Source of the DNA: QALR01 sp964466625
Lineage (GTDB): Bacteria > Bacillota > Clostridia > Oscillospirales > CAG-272
DNA length: 30,023 nt
Reading direction: 5' to 3'
Assembly (NCBI GenBank): GCA_964466625.1
Contig: CAYXQF010000014.1
Span: 1 to 30,023, forward strand
In this document: positions 1 to 8,396 of the stretch, in pieces
How the letters are laid out: the number at the start of each line of letters is the position of its first letter
Numbering within the stretch: position 1 is the first letter of the stretch
Program-made: the position numbers and the translations under genes
Notes under the pieces: model-generated
What the model saw: only the letters and a program-made list of their open reading frames with translations
What the model was told of the DNA's origin: nothing
Databases searched by the model: none

Positions 1-53
1 GCACATGACTTTTAATCATGGTGTCCGGAGTTCGACTCTCCGATGGATCACCA
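1..53 (+). tRNA. tRNA-Lys (anticodon TTT), 3' part only
   Basis: The window opens inside a tRNA. A five-base-pair anticodon stem (4-8 with 16-20) closes the seven-base loop CTTTTAA. This places TTT at 11-13 as the anticodon, which reads AAA/AAG lysine codons. A five-base-pair T stem around the loop TTCGACT, the 3' acceptor strand and an encoded CCA at 51-53 follow. The D arm and 5' acceptor strand lie outside the window, so the gene is cut by the window edge and need not be broken. Confidence 0.9.
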
Positions 54-84
54 AAAAGCACACTTCGGTGTGCTTTTCTTTTTT
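54..84 (+). terminator. Intrinsic terminator of the tRNA transcript
   Basis: A ten-base-pair stem (54-63 with 68-77) capped by a TTCG tetraloop is followed by a run of T residues. It starts directly after the tRNA CCA end, so it ends the tRNA transcript. Confidence 0.9.
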
Positions 85-99
85 GCTATGATAAACACA

Positions 100-134
100 A
101 AAGGTGCAGAGCGATGTCTGCACCTTTTATTTTT
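100..134. terminator. Bidirectional terminator between tRNA and minus-strand gene
   Basis: A perfect 11-base-pair stem (100-110 with 117-127) has a six-base loop. The plus-strand side is followed by TATTTTTT. The minus-strand side has only a weaker T-rich tail. It abuts the stop codon of the convergent minus-strand gene and could serve transcripts from both sides. Confidence 0.75.
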
Positions 135-2253
135 TACGCTTGTTCGTGTCCGATCAAGAAATAAATATGTCCGCTGATATTTTTTCCTTCCAAATACGTT
201 CCGTGAATATCATCGGTTACCATCTGGAATCTTTCGTCAAAGATCGGCGTATCGTTGGTGGAGCGCGTAAGAGAAACTGCACATTCGCAGTTTTTCTCGC
301 TGAACAATCGCACCGTCGCATTGCGAAGCCCCGAGATCCGCAAGGCTCTTCTGTATCGCGCGTTTACGGGAGGCGCTTCGCGGCAGGAGATCACGCCTTC
401 CGCTTGCTCGATGAATACGCGACATTCTCTATGCTCGCATCTTGCGAAGCGATAACCGGAATGTCCGTCTTTTATCTCCGCTTCTGCACCGCAAAGAATC
501 GGTGCGCCGAGGGGGAATCGGAAATAGGAATCCGTTGTTGTGTTGGCGTTATAGGCGGAGAAGAACAGCGCGTTGTCACTTCTGTGGACGGCAAGTGTGG
601 CGGCTTTTGTCTTTCGTTTTGCTTTGCGAAGCGAATAGATAAACCACATTTTGCCAAAGCTTCTCGCACGAAAGATGCCCCTTTTTCAATATCGAGCAAC
701 GTGATTTTATCAGAAAAAGCTTTTTCGCTCAGTTTAGCGAGCGTTCCGTATAGGAAGACCGATATGCCTAGATCGGCAAAGCGGTTCAACTTTTCCGATA
801 CCGCGTTTTCCGTCGGAACAGGGGAGAGGATCACGCTGTTTTTATATAATTCTGCGTCGTGGCTGAGAAAAGCATCGGTGGAAGTCACACAGCAAAGCGG
901 TAGACCGTCATTGATGGCATCGCAAACAAAATGGTCGCCGCGATTCATTTCCAAAAGCATCTCGCTGTCGCTTGTGGTTGTGTATTCGCGCATAGGGTAT
1001 ACCCAAACGATGGGCGCAGGCTCATCGGCAGCGTTTTTTTCCGCTTTCAAAAGATGCGGCAATGGCTCGTTTGCACAAGCATCGGGCATTTCTCCATAGG
1101 AGTTATCAATGGAAAGAATATTCAACGAATTTGCCGTTTCCGTTTTTCCGTCTTTGGTGATGCGGGAGATCGCCATCGGCAGATAAATATCGCAGGGTGT
1201 TCCGTCATAGCGGTCATACCAAGGGGAATTTACCCACCACGGATCGTGGATATAATATCGGAACGGGAATTTTTCGCTTGGAAGTTCGCAGGTCCTTGTC
1301 ATGTGTCCCATGATCTCCAAGCCATAGTTATCGTTGAGCGCCGCCCACGGGGAGTTCGGGGGTGCTGTGATGCCGAGGTTCGCGTTGTAGATATCATAGA
1401 GGGGAACGCCGTCACTGGCGTAATCGATGCCGACGGAGTTGTTTGTTCCACGCGTTTCCAAGGGGATATCGGGACAAGCTTCTCTGAAAAGCTTCCAGAA
1501 GGAAAATACTTTTTCTTTGGTAGCGGCAAGCTTTTCCGGGTGATATTTTTCTCCGTCAAAGATCTTGCCCGTTTTTTTCCACGGATTGGAGCTAAAGCCA
1601 AGACCGTTGGAAAGCCAGAGGTAATCAAAGCCCATGTCGGGAAGGAAAACGGAGGATTGCTTACCGAGAAACGTTCCGAAAGGCGTGCCTTCGGGGATAC
1701 CGTCGGGATATGCCGCGTAGTGTTTGCTATCTGCATGCAATTCTGCCGTAGCATCGATAAATCCAAATTTATCCAGCTTTTCACCGGAGCTTATCTCTGT
1801 GTGACGGTTATATTTGAACTCGGAGATCGCAAATTCGGGACCGATATCAAATGTTTCCCCCACGCGTATCGTGGCTTGCGGAAAAGCCTTTTTACTTTCG
1901 GATTTCAGGCAGGACACGATCGTTTTCAAAATTCGATACGTCATGATCGGTGCGTTGGGGATATAGTCCTGACGTTTGCTGTGCAGAGAGATCTCAAGCG
2001 GCTCTCCGTCTTCCAAGGGCGGAAGATTGGCGGTCCCAATAAAACGCCCCCACTCAAACGTGTCATCAAGATTCCCTGCGTAGTCAAGGAGCTCACTGCC
2101 GTCGCCCACCCAAAGCATGACGGAAATGGTCTTTCGATTTTTTAAGAGCGGGCGCCATTGCTCGAAGATCTTCGCACATACGGCACGAATAAAAGCTTCG
2201 TCGGTCTTTTTGAAAGGCTTTAAGCTTAGTTCTAAGGTGACGTTTTGAAACAT
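134..2253 (-). pseudogene. Conserved hypothetical protein, split by a frameshift
   Basis: The start ATG at 2253 follows a good GGAGG site at a six-base spacing. The first frame runs 593 residues to a stop at 472. Its last ~45 residues look unlike a natural protein end. A second frame (649-134) carries a well-behaved C-terminal part, including DNALFFSAYN, RFPLGAP and a region rich in CRVFIEQ-type motifs. Joining the two frames near 600-650 gives a single protein of about 705 residues. The shift needs one extra base, so the DNA looks one base short. Candidate sites are A-rich runs around 600-640. I recognise the protein only as a conserved uncharacterised family of carbohydrate-degrading Firmicutes. 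The middle part looks like a TIM-barrel enzyme, but no function can be assigned. A sequencing or assembly error is as likely as a true pseudogene. Confidence 0.7.
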
Positions 2254-2286
2254 ACGATCCTCCGTTTTTTAAATTTTTTCGTAAAC

Positions 2287-2315
2287 GGTATAGCATAAGC
2301 TGAGCTTGATTGCAA
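2287..2315 (-). promoter_or_regulatory. Sigma-A promoter for the minus-strand hypothetical gene
   Basis: On the minus strand, TTGCAA (2315-2310) and TATACC (2292-2287) are separated by 17 bases. They lie about 35 bases upstream of the start codon at 2253. Confidence 0.55.
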
Positions 2316-2349
2316 GGTTTTTCTTTTTTCAAAATATTTCATTTTTCGG

Positions 2350-2378
2350 TTGAAATTTTTCCCTGTATACGATATAAT
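2350..2378 (+). promoter_or_regulatory. Upstream sigma-A promoter of the G5-M23 gene
   Basis: TTGAAA (2350-2355), a 17-base spacer and a perfect TATAAT (2373-2378) form a near-consensus promoter. Transcription would start near 2385, about 205 bases before the next start codon. It is one of two tandem plus-strand promoters in the 338-base gap between divergent genes. The rest of that gap holds no open gene that I can support. Confidence 0.7.
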
Positions 2379-2530
2379 ATTTATGATATGGACTGTAAAA
2401 TTTAAGACAGCATGGAAAGCGGCGCTTTTTTAGGAAAATAATTTCAAACGGTTTGATTCATTTCTTTTTCTTTGCGTGAAAGACTTGATGCAATCTGGAG
2501 AAATCTTCCCACCGAGGAAACTATTTCGCA

Positions 2531-2559
2531 TTGATTGGTAAAGAATAGGCGTTTATAAT
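2531..2559 (+). promoter_or_regulatory. Proximal sigma-A promoter of the G5-M23 gene
   Basis: TTGATT (2531-2536), a 17-base spacer and TATAAT (2554-2559) lie just upstream of AAAGGAG (2577-2583) and the ATG at 2592. This gives a short conventional leader. Confidence 0.75.
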
Positions 2560-2591
2560 GGGAGTATCACGAAAACAAAGGAGATTTTCCC

Positions 2592-4211
2592 ATGCAAAAG
2601 AAAAAACACCATCTTACCAAAAAACAGGCAAACGCGCTCTTTCTTTCCACATTGATGACAACTGCGGCATTTCAATTGACAGCTTGTGCAGGAACAGAAT
2701 ACATATCTGAAGACACTACAAAAGTGACGATCACGGAAGCGATCGCTTCCGATACGATTGCATCGTCTTTTACAACGCCTGCTGTGGATCTTGTTCCGAC
2801 GGACAGCGAGGACACATCGTCTTTTGAAGAGACGACTTTTGAGTCCGTAGCAGAAACCACGGTGGCACCGACCGAAACGGAAGAAACAACACTTGAAATA
2901 ACAACGGTTGAAACTACGATGGAAACCACAACTGCCGAAACGACGATCGAAACCACAACCGTGCAAACAACGGTGCAGGAAACGACGGCGGAAACCACCA
3001 CGGAAACGACCGTGGAAACCGCACCTGTCATCGAAACGGTGACGGAAGAATCTTATCGCTACATTCCTTATGATACGAGCTACGTTTATTCCGAAGATTA
3101 CGAGGAAGGCGTGCGCATCGTTTTCAGCGAAGGCAAACGCGGAAAAATTCGCGTAACGACCACGAAGATCTATGAAAACGGCAAGCTGATGGATACGCAA
3201 ACGGTGGAAAAGACGATCTCTTCTGCTGAGGATCGTGTGATCATCATCGGTACCGCGCCAAAGATCACTACGGAAACGATCACGGATAAGACGGATATCT
3301 TGCCTTTTGCTACCGTTTATGAATACGATGACAATCGCTACGATGACGATGTCACCGTTTTGGAAGAGGGCAGTGACGGCTATACGGTGCGTGAATATCT
3401 TGTGACGTACGAGGGCGGAGAAGAAATTTCAAAAGAGCTTCTTTCCGAAGAAACGATTGCAATGATCCCCAAGCGTATCCTCGTTGGCACCAAGCCTGCT
3501 ACAACTTATGAAACATTCACGCAGACCGAAAATATCGTGCCTTTTGAAACGGAGTATGTTTATGATGACACCTTGGACGAGGGTACAGAAATCGTGAGTC
3601 AGGAAGGTTCAGACGGCTACACCTTGCTTTCTTACCGCGCGACTTACTATCGCGGTGAGGAAAAAGCGCGTGAGCTTACGGACACCGTAGTATATCCGCC
3701 GCAAACGAAGATCGTCGTGATCGGCACAAAAGAGATTCAAAAAGAAGAAACTTTCGGACTTCCTTACATAGACGCGGTGCATGGTGGTGTGGATTACAAT
3801 GTGACACAGCATTACGGCAATAACGGTCACGGTGGTATGGATATCGCTGTTTGGTACGGTGATCCCATCGTGGCGATCAAAAGCGGCACGGTCATCGCGG
3901 CGTATGACGAAGGTGATTTTGGCAAAGACAACATTCTTTGGACGTACGGCACTTACGTTGTCATCGAGCATGAGGGCGGCGTGCGTTCCTATTATGCGCA
4001 TCTCTCTGACCGCACTGTGCGCGTCGGTGACAAAGTGGAAAAAGGCGAGGTCATCGGACACAGCGGCAATACCGGCAGGGTGAATCCCATGCCGAGTGCA
4101 TCGAATCCTTTGGCAGGCACACATCTGCATTTTGAGATCCGCGTCTGGAACGGCTACGGCTATTCCACGACTGATCCCAGAAATTATCTCCCCGGCTGGT
4201 GGGGCGGGTAA
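2592..4211 (+). CDS. Cell-wall lipoprotein with G5 repeats and M23 peptidase
   Basis: This is a predicted extracellular peptidoglycan hydrolase of 539 residues. Residues 1-31 are a signal peptide ending in the lipobox LTAC, so Cys32 would be lipidated and anchored to the outer face of the membrane. Residues about 80-150 are a low-complexity ETT/TTV linker. Three G5-like repeats follow at about 155-223, 228-302 and 305-380; G5 domains bind cell-wall or glycan polymers. The C-terminal M23 (LytM) domain spans about 385-535. It keeps the zinc motif HGGMD (His413, Asp417), His470 in YYAHL and HLHF (His511, His513), so it should be an active metallo-endopeptidase cutting peptide crosslinks. It has its own promoters and RBS and stands alone. 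The exact bond cleaved cannot be inferred. Confidence 0.9.
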   Translation: MQKKKHHLTKKQANALFLSTLMTTAAFQLTACAGTEYISEDTTKVTITEAIASDTIASSFTTPAVDLVPTDSEDTSSFEETTFESVAETTVAPTETEETTLEITTVETTMETTTAETTIETTTVQTTVQETTAETTTETTVETAPVIETVTEESYRYIPYDTSYVYSEDYEEGVRIVFSEGKRGKIRVTTTKIYENGKLMDTQTVEKTISSAEDRVIIIGTAPKITTETITDKTDILPFATVYEYDDNRYDDDVTVLEEGSDGYTVREYLVTYEGGEEISKELLSEETIAMIPKRILVGTKPATTYETFTQTENIVPFETEYVYDDTLDEGTEIVSQEGSDGYTLLSYRATYYRGEEKARELTDTVVYPPQTKIVVIGTKEIQKEETFGLPYIDAVHGGVDYNVTQHYGNNGHGGMDIAVWYGDPIVAIKSGTVIAAYDEGDFGKDNILWTYGTYVVIEHEGGVRSYYAHLSDRTVRVGDKVEKGEVIGHSGNTGRVNPMPSASNPLAGTHLHFEIRVWNGYGYSTTDPRNYLPGWWGG

Positions 4212-4321
4212 GACTCGCCGCTGGTTGCCGCCGTATCGTAGTTTGTGTAAAACTGAATCTTTGCGTGACGGCGGTACGGAATCTGTGAGAACTTTGTAAA
4301 AAGGGTGGTGCTCGTGTTCGG

Positions 4322-4348
4322 TTGATGCTGTAGGAGAGTTTGTATAAA
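4322..4348 (+). promoter_or_regulatory. Possible promoter of the GH94 gene
   Basis: TTGATG (4322-4327) and TATAAA (4343-4348) are separated by only 15 bases, so the match is weak. The 234-base gap 4212-4445 also contains a seven-base-pair inverted repeat (4228-4234 with 4268-4274) without a T tract. I see no terminator for the upstream gene and nothing else I can name in this gap. Confidence 0.3.
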
Positions 4349-4445
4349 TTTTGAATTTCTTCACGTCGATGATCGCCGCATATATAAATAATGAAAAAAC
4401 AAAAAATAAAAATAAAATTATTTCAGAAAGGTTTGGGTCTTGATT

Positions 4446-6731
4446 ATGACAGATTACAAATGGTACGGACACTTTAACGCAGACAGTTCCTATACCATCA
4501 CGGAGCCGGAAACGCCCCGTCATTGGTATAACTACTTCTTCAACGATGAGTATGTATCCTTCACCTCTCAGGTAGGTTTTGGCGAAGGCGTTTGCCAGGA
4601 CGACATGGGCAGAAGAATCCAGCTCTTCTCCAACCGCAATATTTTCGTAGCGGAAAACGGCGCTTACTGGAGCCTCTTCGGTTTGCCGCTTGACTACGGC
4701 TACACCGATTATTCCTGTGATCACGAATGTGGTTCCAGCACCATTCACCTTACATACAAAGATATCGCAAGTGACGTTCGTATGTTCGTTCCCAATGAAG
4801 GCAGACGTGAACTTTGGAGCATCACACTCACCAACAAAGGCACGGAAGAGAGAACCTTGAACGTGGTTTCCTACGCGAAAACAGAAGTTGACGGCGCTTA
4901 CCGTCCGCAGGCATATAACCTCGGTCAGGGTGGCTTTATGGAAGACAAAAAAGCTGTCTGGGCAAAGGATTACCGCCCTCTTTGGTCTGCAAAGAATCGC
5001 AAGATCTGGTGCTACATGACCTCCTCCGAAGCGGTAACGGGCTTTGACTCTCGCCGCAATGCATTCATCGGTCCTTACGGTGATGAACAGCACCCCGTAG
5101 CGCTCCGCAAAAACAGCGCTTGCACCAATAGCGACTGTAACTCCGAAAAGCTTTGTCTTGCACTTCAGAGCACCGTGACACTTCAGCCCGGTGAAGCAAA
5201 GACCGTTCATTTCCAGCTTGGCGTTGCCCTTGATCCCGAAGAGATCGTATCTCCCACACATGAAGGCGTTACCGCTGAATTTGCGGCAATGGAAGCAAAA
5301 TATGCAGACGTTCTTAGCGGTGTTTCCATCAAGACTCCTTGGGAAAACTTTGACCATCTCATCAATGGTTGGATGAAATATGCGGCAGATATGGGTTCCC
5401 GTTGGGCGCGTGTTCGTCACAATGGCTACCGTGATATGACCAGTGATACCGAATGTCTTGCTTGCGTAAATCCGAAGCTTGCTTGGGAAAGAATGAAGCG
5501 CGTTCTGACATATCAGTATCAGAGCGGCTATGCACCCCGTACCTTTGCTGAAGGCAAAATCAAGGACAACAACTTTGCGGATAACACCGTTTGGATGACT
5601 TATGCAGTCAACACCATCATCAAAGAACTTGGTGATCCGAACCTTCTTTATGAAGAAATTAAATTCAACGATACAGAAGAAACTTACTCCGTTTACGAGC
5701 ATATCAAACGCTCCGTAGACTTCCTCTATAACTTCCAGGGTCTTTACGGACTCGTTCGTATCTGGGGCGGTGACTGGAACGACTGTATCAACTACGCAGG
5801 TCTTAAAGGCAAGGGCGTTTCCGTATGGCTTTCCATCGCATGGGTAAGAGCGGGCAAGATGTTTGCAGAAGTTGCTCGTATGCTCGGCAAAGAAGAAGAC
5901 GCAAAGCTTGCTGACGAACGCGTTGCGATCATGACCGAACGCATTGAAAAATACGGTTATGACGAAAAGGGCGGTTATTACATTTATGCGCGCACCGACG
6001 ATGATATCATCATGGGTGCGGCTGATTGTGATGAAGGTCAGATCTTCCTCAATCCTCAGCTTTGGGCAGTTCTTGCAGGCCTTGAAAAGGGTGCTGCGGT
6101 GATGGATCGTGCGGAAGAACTTCTGGAAACACCGATCGGCATCCGTCTTTCCTATCCTGCATATTCCTATCAAAGACCTTACATCGGTTCTATGGCTGAA
6201 AAATTCCCCGGCGTTCAGGATAACGGCGGTATCTATCTCCATCCTTCCGCTTGGAAGCTTGCGGTTGATGCGCTTATCCGTCGTCCCGACCGTGTAGAAG
6301 AAGGTCTTCGCAAGATGCTTCCTTGGGATCATTCCTACGATGACGGCACCGTTTCTCAGACTTGCGGCGAACCCTACGCGATGTATAACTCCTATTTCGC
6401 TCCCGAAACAGGCTACCGCGCAGGTACACCCGGTCAGAGCTGGCGTACAGCTTCCAGCTCCTGGATGCTCAAGAGCGTTGTTGAATTCATATTCGGTATG
6501 CACCCCGAAATTGCAGGTCTTCGCATTGATCCTTGCCTGCCGCTTTCTTGGAACGAATGCTCCATCAAGAAAGTGATGCGCGACTGCACCTTTGACGTTC
6601 ACTTCACCGGTAACGGCGAAGGCTCCGACGTGCTCGAGATCCTCGTTGACGGGGAAAAGATCGATGGCAATATCATCGCTCCCGTTGCAGGCAAGACCAT
6701 GAAGGTAGAAGTAAAACTCGGCAAGAAATAA
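4446..6731 (+). CDS. GH94-family glycoside phosphorylase
   Basis: This is a cytoplasmic enzyme of 761 residues resembling cellobiose and chitobiose phosphorylases. These split beta-linked disaccharides with phosphate to give a sugar 1-phosphate. The N-terminal part (about 1-290) fits the beta-sandwich domain, starting with the typical TPRHWYNY region. The central (alpha/alpha)6 barrel carries GGDWNDCIN near residue 443, the segment that holds the catalytic Asp in GH94. The C-terminal part has GQSWRTASSSWM and LRIDPCLP, matching the family pattern. No signal peptide is seen. The AGAAAGG site at 4425-4431 is 14 bases from this ATG but 8 bases from an in-frame TTG at 4440, so the protein may begin two residues earlier. 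A perfect terminator follows, so the gene is probably monocistronic. The specific sugar substrate cannot be told from sequence. Confidence 0.82.
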   Translation: MTDYKWYGHFNADSSYTITEPETPRHWYNYFFNDEYVSFTSQVGFGEGVCQDDMGRRIQLFSNRNIFVAENGAYWSLFGLPLDYGYTDYSCDHECGSSTIHLTYKDIASDVRMFVPNEGRRELWSITLTNKGTEERTLNVVSYAKTEVDGAYRPQAYNLGQGGFMEDKKAVWAKDYRPLWSAKNRKIWCYMTSSEAVTGFDSRRNAFIGPYGDEQHPVALRKNSACTNSDCNSEKLCLALQSTVTLQPGEAKTVHFQLGVALDPEEIVSPTHEGVTAEFAAMEAKYADVLSGVSIKTPWENFDHLINGWMKYAADMGSRWARVRHNGYRDMTSDTECLACVNPKLAWERMKRVLTYQYQSGYAPRTFAEGKIKDNNFADNTVWMTYAVNTIIKELGDPNLLYEEIKFNDTEETYSVYEHIKRSVDFLYNFQGLYGLVRIWGGDWNDCINYAGLKGKGVSVWLSIAWVRAGKMFAEVARMLGKEEDAKLADERVAIMTERIEKYGYDEKGGYYIYARTDDDIIMGAADCDEGQIFLNPQLWAVLAGLEKGAAVMDRAEELLETPIGIRLSYPAYSYQRPYIGSMAEKFPGVQDNGGIYLHPSAWKLAVDALIRRPDRVEEGLRKMLPWDHSYDDGTVSQTCGEPYAMYNSYFAPETGYRAGTPGQSWRTASSSWMLKSVVEFIFGMHPEIAGLRIDPCLPLSWNECSIKKVMRDCTFDVHFTGNGEGSDVLEILVDGEKIDGNIIAPVAGKTMKVEVKLGKK

Positions 6732-6738
6732 TCTCTTT

Positions 6739-6768
6739 CCCCTCGCGGATCTCGCGAGGGGATTTTTT
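6739..6768 (+). terminator. Terminator of the GH94 gene
   Basis: A nine-base-pair GC-rich stem (CCCCTCGCG at 6739-6747 with CGCGAGGGG at 6753-6761) has a five-base loop and is followed by ATTTTTT. Confidence 0.95.
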
Positions 6769-6785
6769 CTGAAAAATGGCAGGGG

Positions 6786-6814
6786 TTGCAATTTCGGTAA
6801 TAATATGTTATACT
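6786..6814 (+). promoter_or_regulatory. Promoter of the CPBP protease-tadA pair
   Basis: TTGCAA (6786-6791), a 17-base spacer and TATACT (6809-6814). An extended -10 TG sits at 6806-6807. Confidence 0.75.
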
Positions 6815-6855
6815 AAAACGAAAGACATTCTTGCTTGGATTGGAGGAGAAAGATT

Positions 6856-7722
6856 ATGGAAAGGAAACTCAGCCCGAAACGGGTGTCTGAATGGCTTGGT
6901 GTGCTATTGATCGCGGTTTTGATGGTGGTGCTTTTGTCATCACTGCTGCTTAGTAAGCTGAACGAGCACGATACGGGTGTTTTGTTGCTTTCGCTCTTTT
7001 TGAAGATTGCGACGTTTGCGATCCCTATGGGTGCTTCGTTTTTGCTTGTGCGCGCAGGCTACTGTTTCCCGGAAATGAAAAAGACGTTTTCCGGCTATCA
7101 GACTATTTTGATCATCATCTCTTCCATCGGTAGCATCGTCTGCGTGCAGATGCTTTATGGCTCCGTTTTTCCGATGACCATCAATACGCTCGGCATCACG
7201 AGTGAAACGAAACCGCTGACGCTTGCGCTCCTTTTCTTTGGCTATGTTGTGGCGCCTGCTCTTTTGGAGGAAATCTTTTTCCGTGGGATTCTGATGCGCT
7301 CGCTGACGATGTTCCGCGGCTTGCTGGCGATCCTCATCTCTTCGCTTGCGTTTGCGCTGATGCACGTTTCGCTGTTTTCGTTTCCGCTCGTTTTTGTTTG
7401 CGGATTCATCATCGGCACGGCGTATCTTTCCACAGGCTCGCTTGCGGCGACGGTTGTGATCCATCTTTCCTGCAATGCTTTTTGGTATTTTTCCGCGGTG
7501 CTGGGCGCTTTCGTTCCGTCGCATGCACTGATGTTGATGCAGGGACTTTTCGGCGCTTGTGTGCTGATGCTTGCTGCGGGACTTCCGCTGCTCAAAATGA
7601 CTTTTGTGGCACTTTTTGACGATGACGATAAGCTTGCGCACCCATCGTCTTCTTTCTGGACAGCGCCGATGATCCTTTTCTTTGCGCTGGCACTTGCGGC
7701 AAATATTCTGCTTGGAGGATAG
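6856..7722 (+). CDS. CPBP-family intramembrane metalloprotease
   Basis: This is a polytopic membrane protein of 288 residues with about eight hydrophobic segments. It carries the three CPBP (Abi/CAAX protease-like) motifs: LLEEIFFRG (Glu138, Glu139, Arg143), FALMH (His170) and HLSCN (His203, Asn207). These residues form the intramembrane glutamate/histidine active site in Rce1-type proteases. The family includes bacteriocin-immunity and processing proteases; the substrate here is unknown. The ATG at 6856 is chosen because GGAGGAG at 6842-6848 sits just upstream. An in-frame TTG at 6835 has no RBS. tadA starts four bases after the stop, so the two are co-transcribed. Confidence 0.85.
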   Translation: MERKLSPKRVSEWLGVLLIAVLMVVLLSSLLLSKLNEHDTGVLLLSLFLKIATFAIPMGASFLLVRAGYCFPEMKKTFSGYQTILIIISSIGSIVCVQMLYGSVFPMTINTLGITSETKPLTLALLFFGYVVAPALLEEIFFRGILMRSLTMFRGLLAILISSLAFALMHVSLFSFPLVFVCGFIIGTAYLSTGSLAATVVIHLSCNAFWYFSAVLGAFVPSHALMLMQGLFGACVLMLAAGLPLLKMTFVALFDDDDKLAHPSSSFWTAPMILFFALALAANILLGG

Positions 7723-7726
7723 TTTT

Positions 7727-8218
7727 ATGGATCTGAATGCGGAAAAATATATGAAAGCCGCCATCAAGCAAGCGAAAAAGGCGGCGGAAAAGGGAGAAGT
7801 TCCCGTCGGTGCCGTCATCGTGCGTGACGGCAAGATCATCGCCAGAGCGTATAACACCAGGGAAACGGACAAGAACGCCCTTTGCCACGCGGAGATCAAA
7901 GCGATCAAAAAAGCTTGTAAAAAGCTTGGCGGTTGGCGGCTTACACGGTGCGAGATGTACGTCACGCTGGAGCCTTGCCCCATGTGCGCGGGTGCCATCG
8001 TCAATTCCCGTATCGTTTCCGTTTATTACGGTGCTTCCGACAAAAAAGCGGGTGCTTTCGGCACGCTTTTCGATATGAACGGCTTCGGCCTCAACCATAA
8101 GCCCGAAATTTATGCAGGCATTTTGGAAGAGGAATGTGCCTTGTTGCTTTCTGATTTTTTTGCGGAGCTTCGAAAGCGCCGCAAAGAGGCAAAAAATGCG
8201 AAAGAAAGCGAAAAATAA
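7727..8218 (+). CDS. tadA: tRNA-specific adenosine deaminase TadA
   Basis: TadA converts adenosine 34 to inosine in the tRNA-Arg(ACG) anticodon, which allows wobble decoding of CGN codons. The 163-residue protein has the zinc-dependent deaminase signature: HAE (His54, catalytic Glu56) and PCPMCAGA (Cys84, Cys87). The length and the VPVGAV and GAFGTLFDM segments fit TadA better than nucleoside deaminases. A lysine-rich C-terminal tail is typical. The start ATG at 7727 has GGAGG at 7714-7718, which overlaps the end of the upstream protease gene. Translational coupling to that gene is therefore likely. Confidence 0.93.
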   Translation: MDLNAEKYMKAAIKQAKKAAEKGEVPVGAVIVRDGKIIARAYNTRETDKNALCHAEIKAIKKACKKLGGWRLTRCEMYVTLEPCPMCAGAIVNSRIVSVYYGASDKKAGAFGTLFDMNGFGLNHKPEIYAGILEEECALLLSDFFAELRKRRKEAKNAKESEK

Positions 8219-8241
8219 TCTCTTTTGGCGATAAAATATGT

Positions 8242-8270
8242 TTGACAAGCAAGCATATTTGTGATATGAT
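8242..8270 (+). promoter_or_regulatory. Strong promoter of the DUF3048 lipoprotein gene
   Basis: A consensus TTGACA (8242-8247), a 17-base spacer and TATGAT (8265-8270). The resulting leader of about 120 bases ends in a hairpin (ACCGTTT at 8363-8369 with AAACGGT at 8376-8382) only two bases before AGGAGG at 8385-8390. Confidence 0.85.
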
Positions 8271-8396
8271 GTAAATATGTTAGATATTTTATGTAGAAAT
8301 AAATATCACGGACATTTGAACATGAAAATTGCATTTTCTAGAGCATGATAAAAGAAAAATAAACCGTTTGCAATGAAACGGTACAGGAGGTAAAAC

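Noticed and set aside
600..650. Programmed -1 ribosomal frameshift
   Set aside because: No canonical slippery heptamer followed by a stem or pseudoknot is visible on the minus strand, so a simple indel is more likely.
2672..3031. Val/Ser-rich minus-strand protein
   Set aside because: It is the antisense reading of the Thr-rich linker. Similar shadows occur opposite the linkers near 8306-8653 and 25607-26176.
3609..6791. Very long open frame of about 1060 codons on the minus strand
   Set aside because: It runs antisense across the G5-M23 and GH94 genes. Both have convincing motifs, RBS and promoters, while the antisense frame shows only low-complexity, family-free sequence caused by codon bias.
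8219..8396. SRP RNA gene, often found near tadA
   Set aside because: No GGAA/GCAG-type SRP RNA core or long folded stem is seen. The region is a promoter and AT-rich leader.
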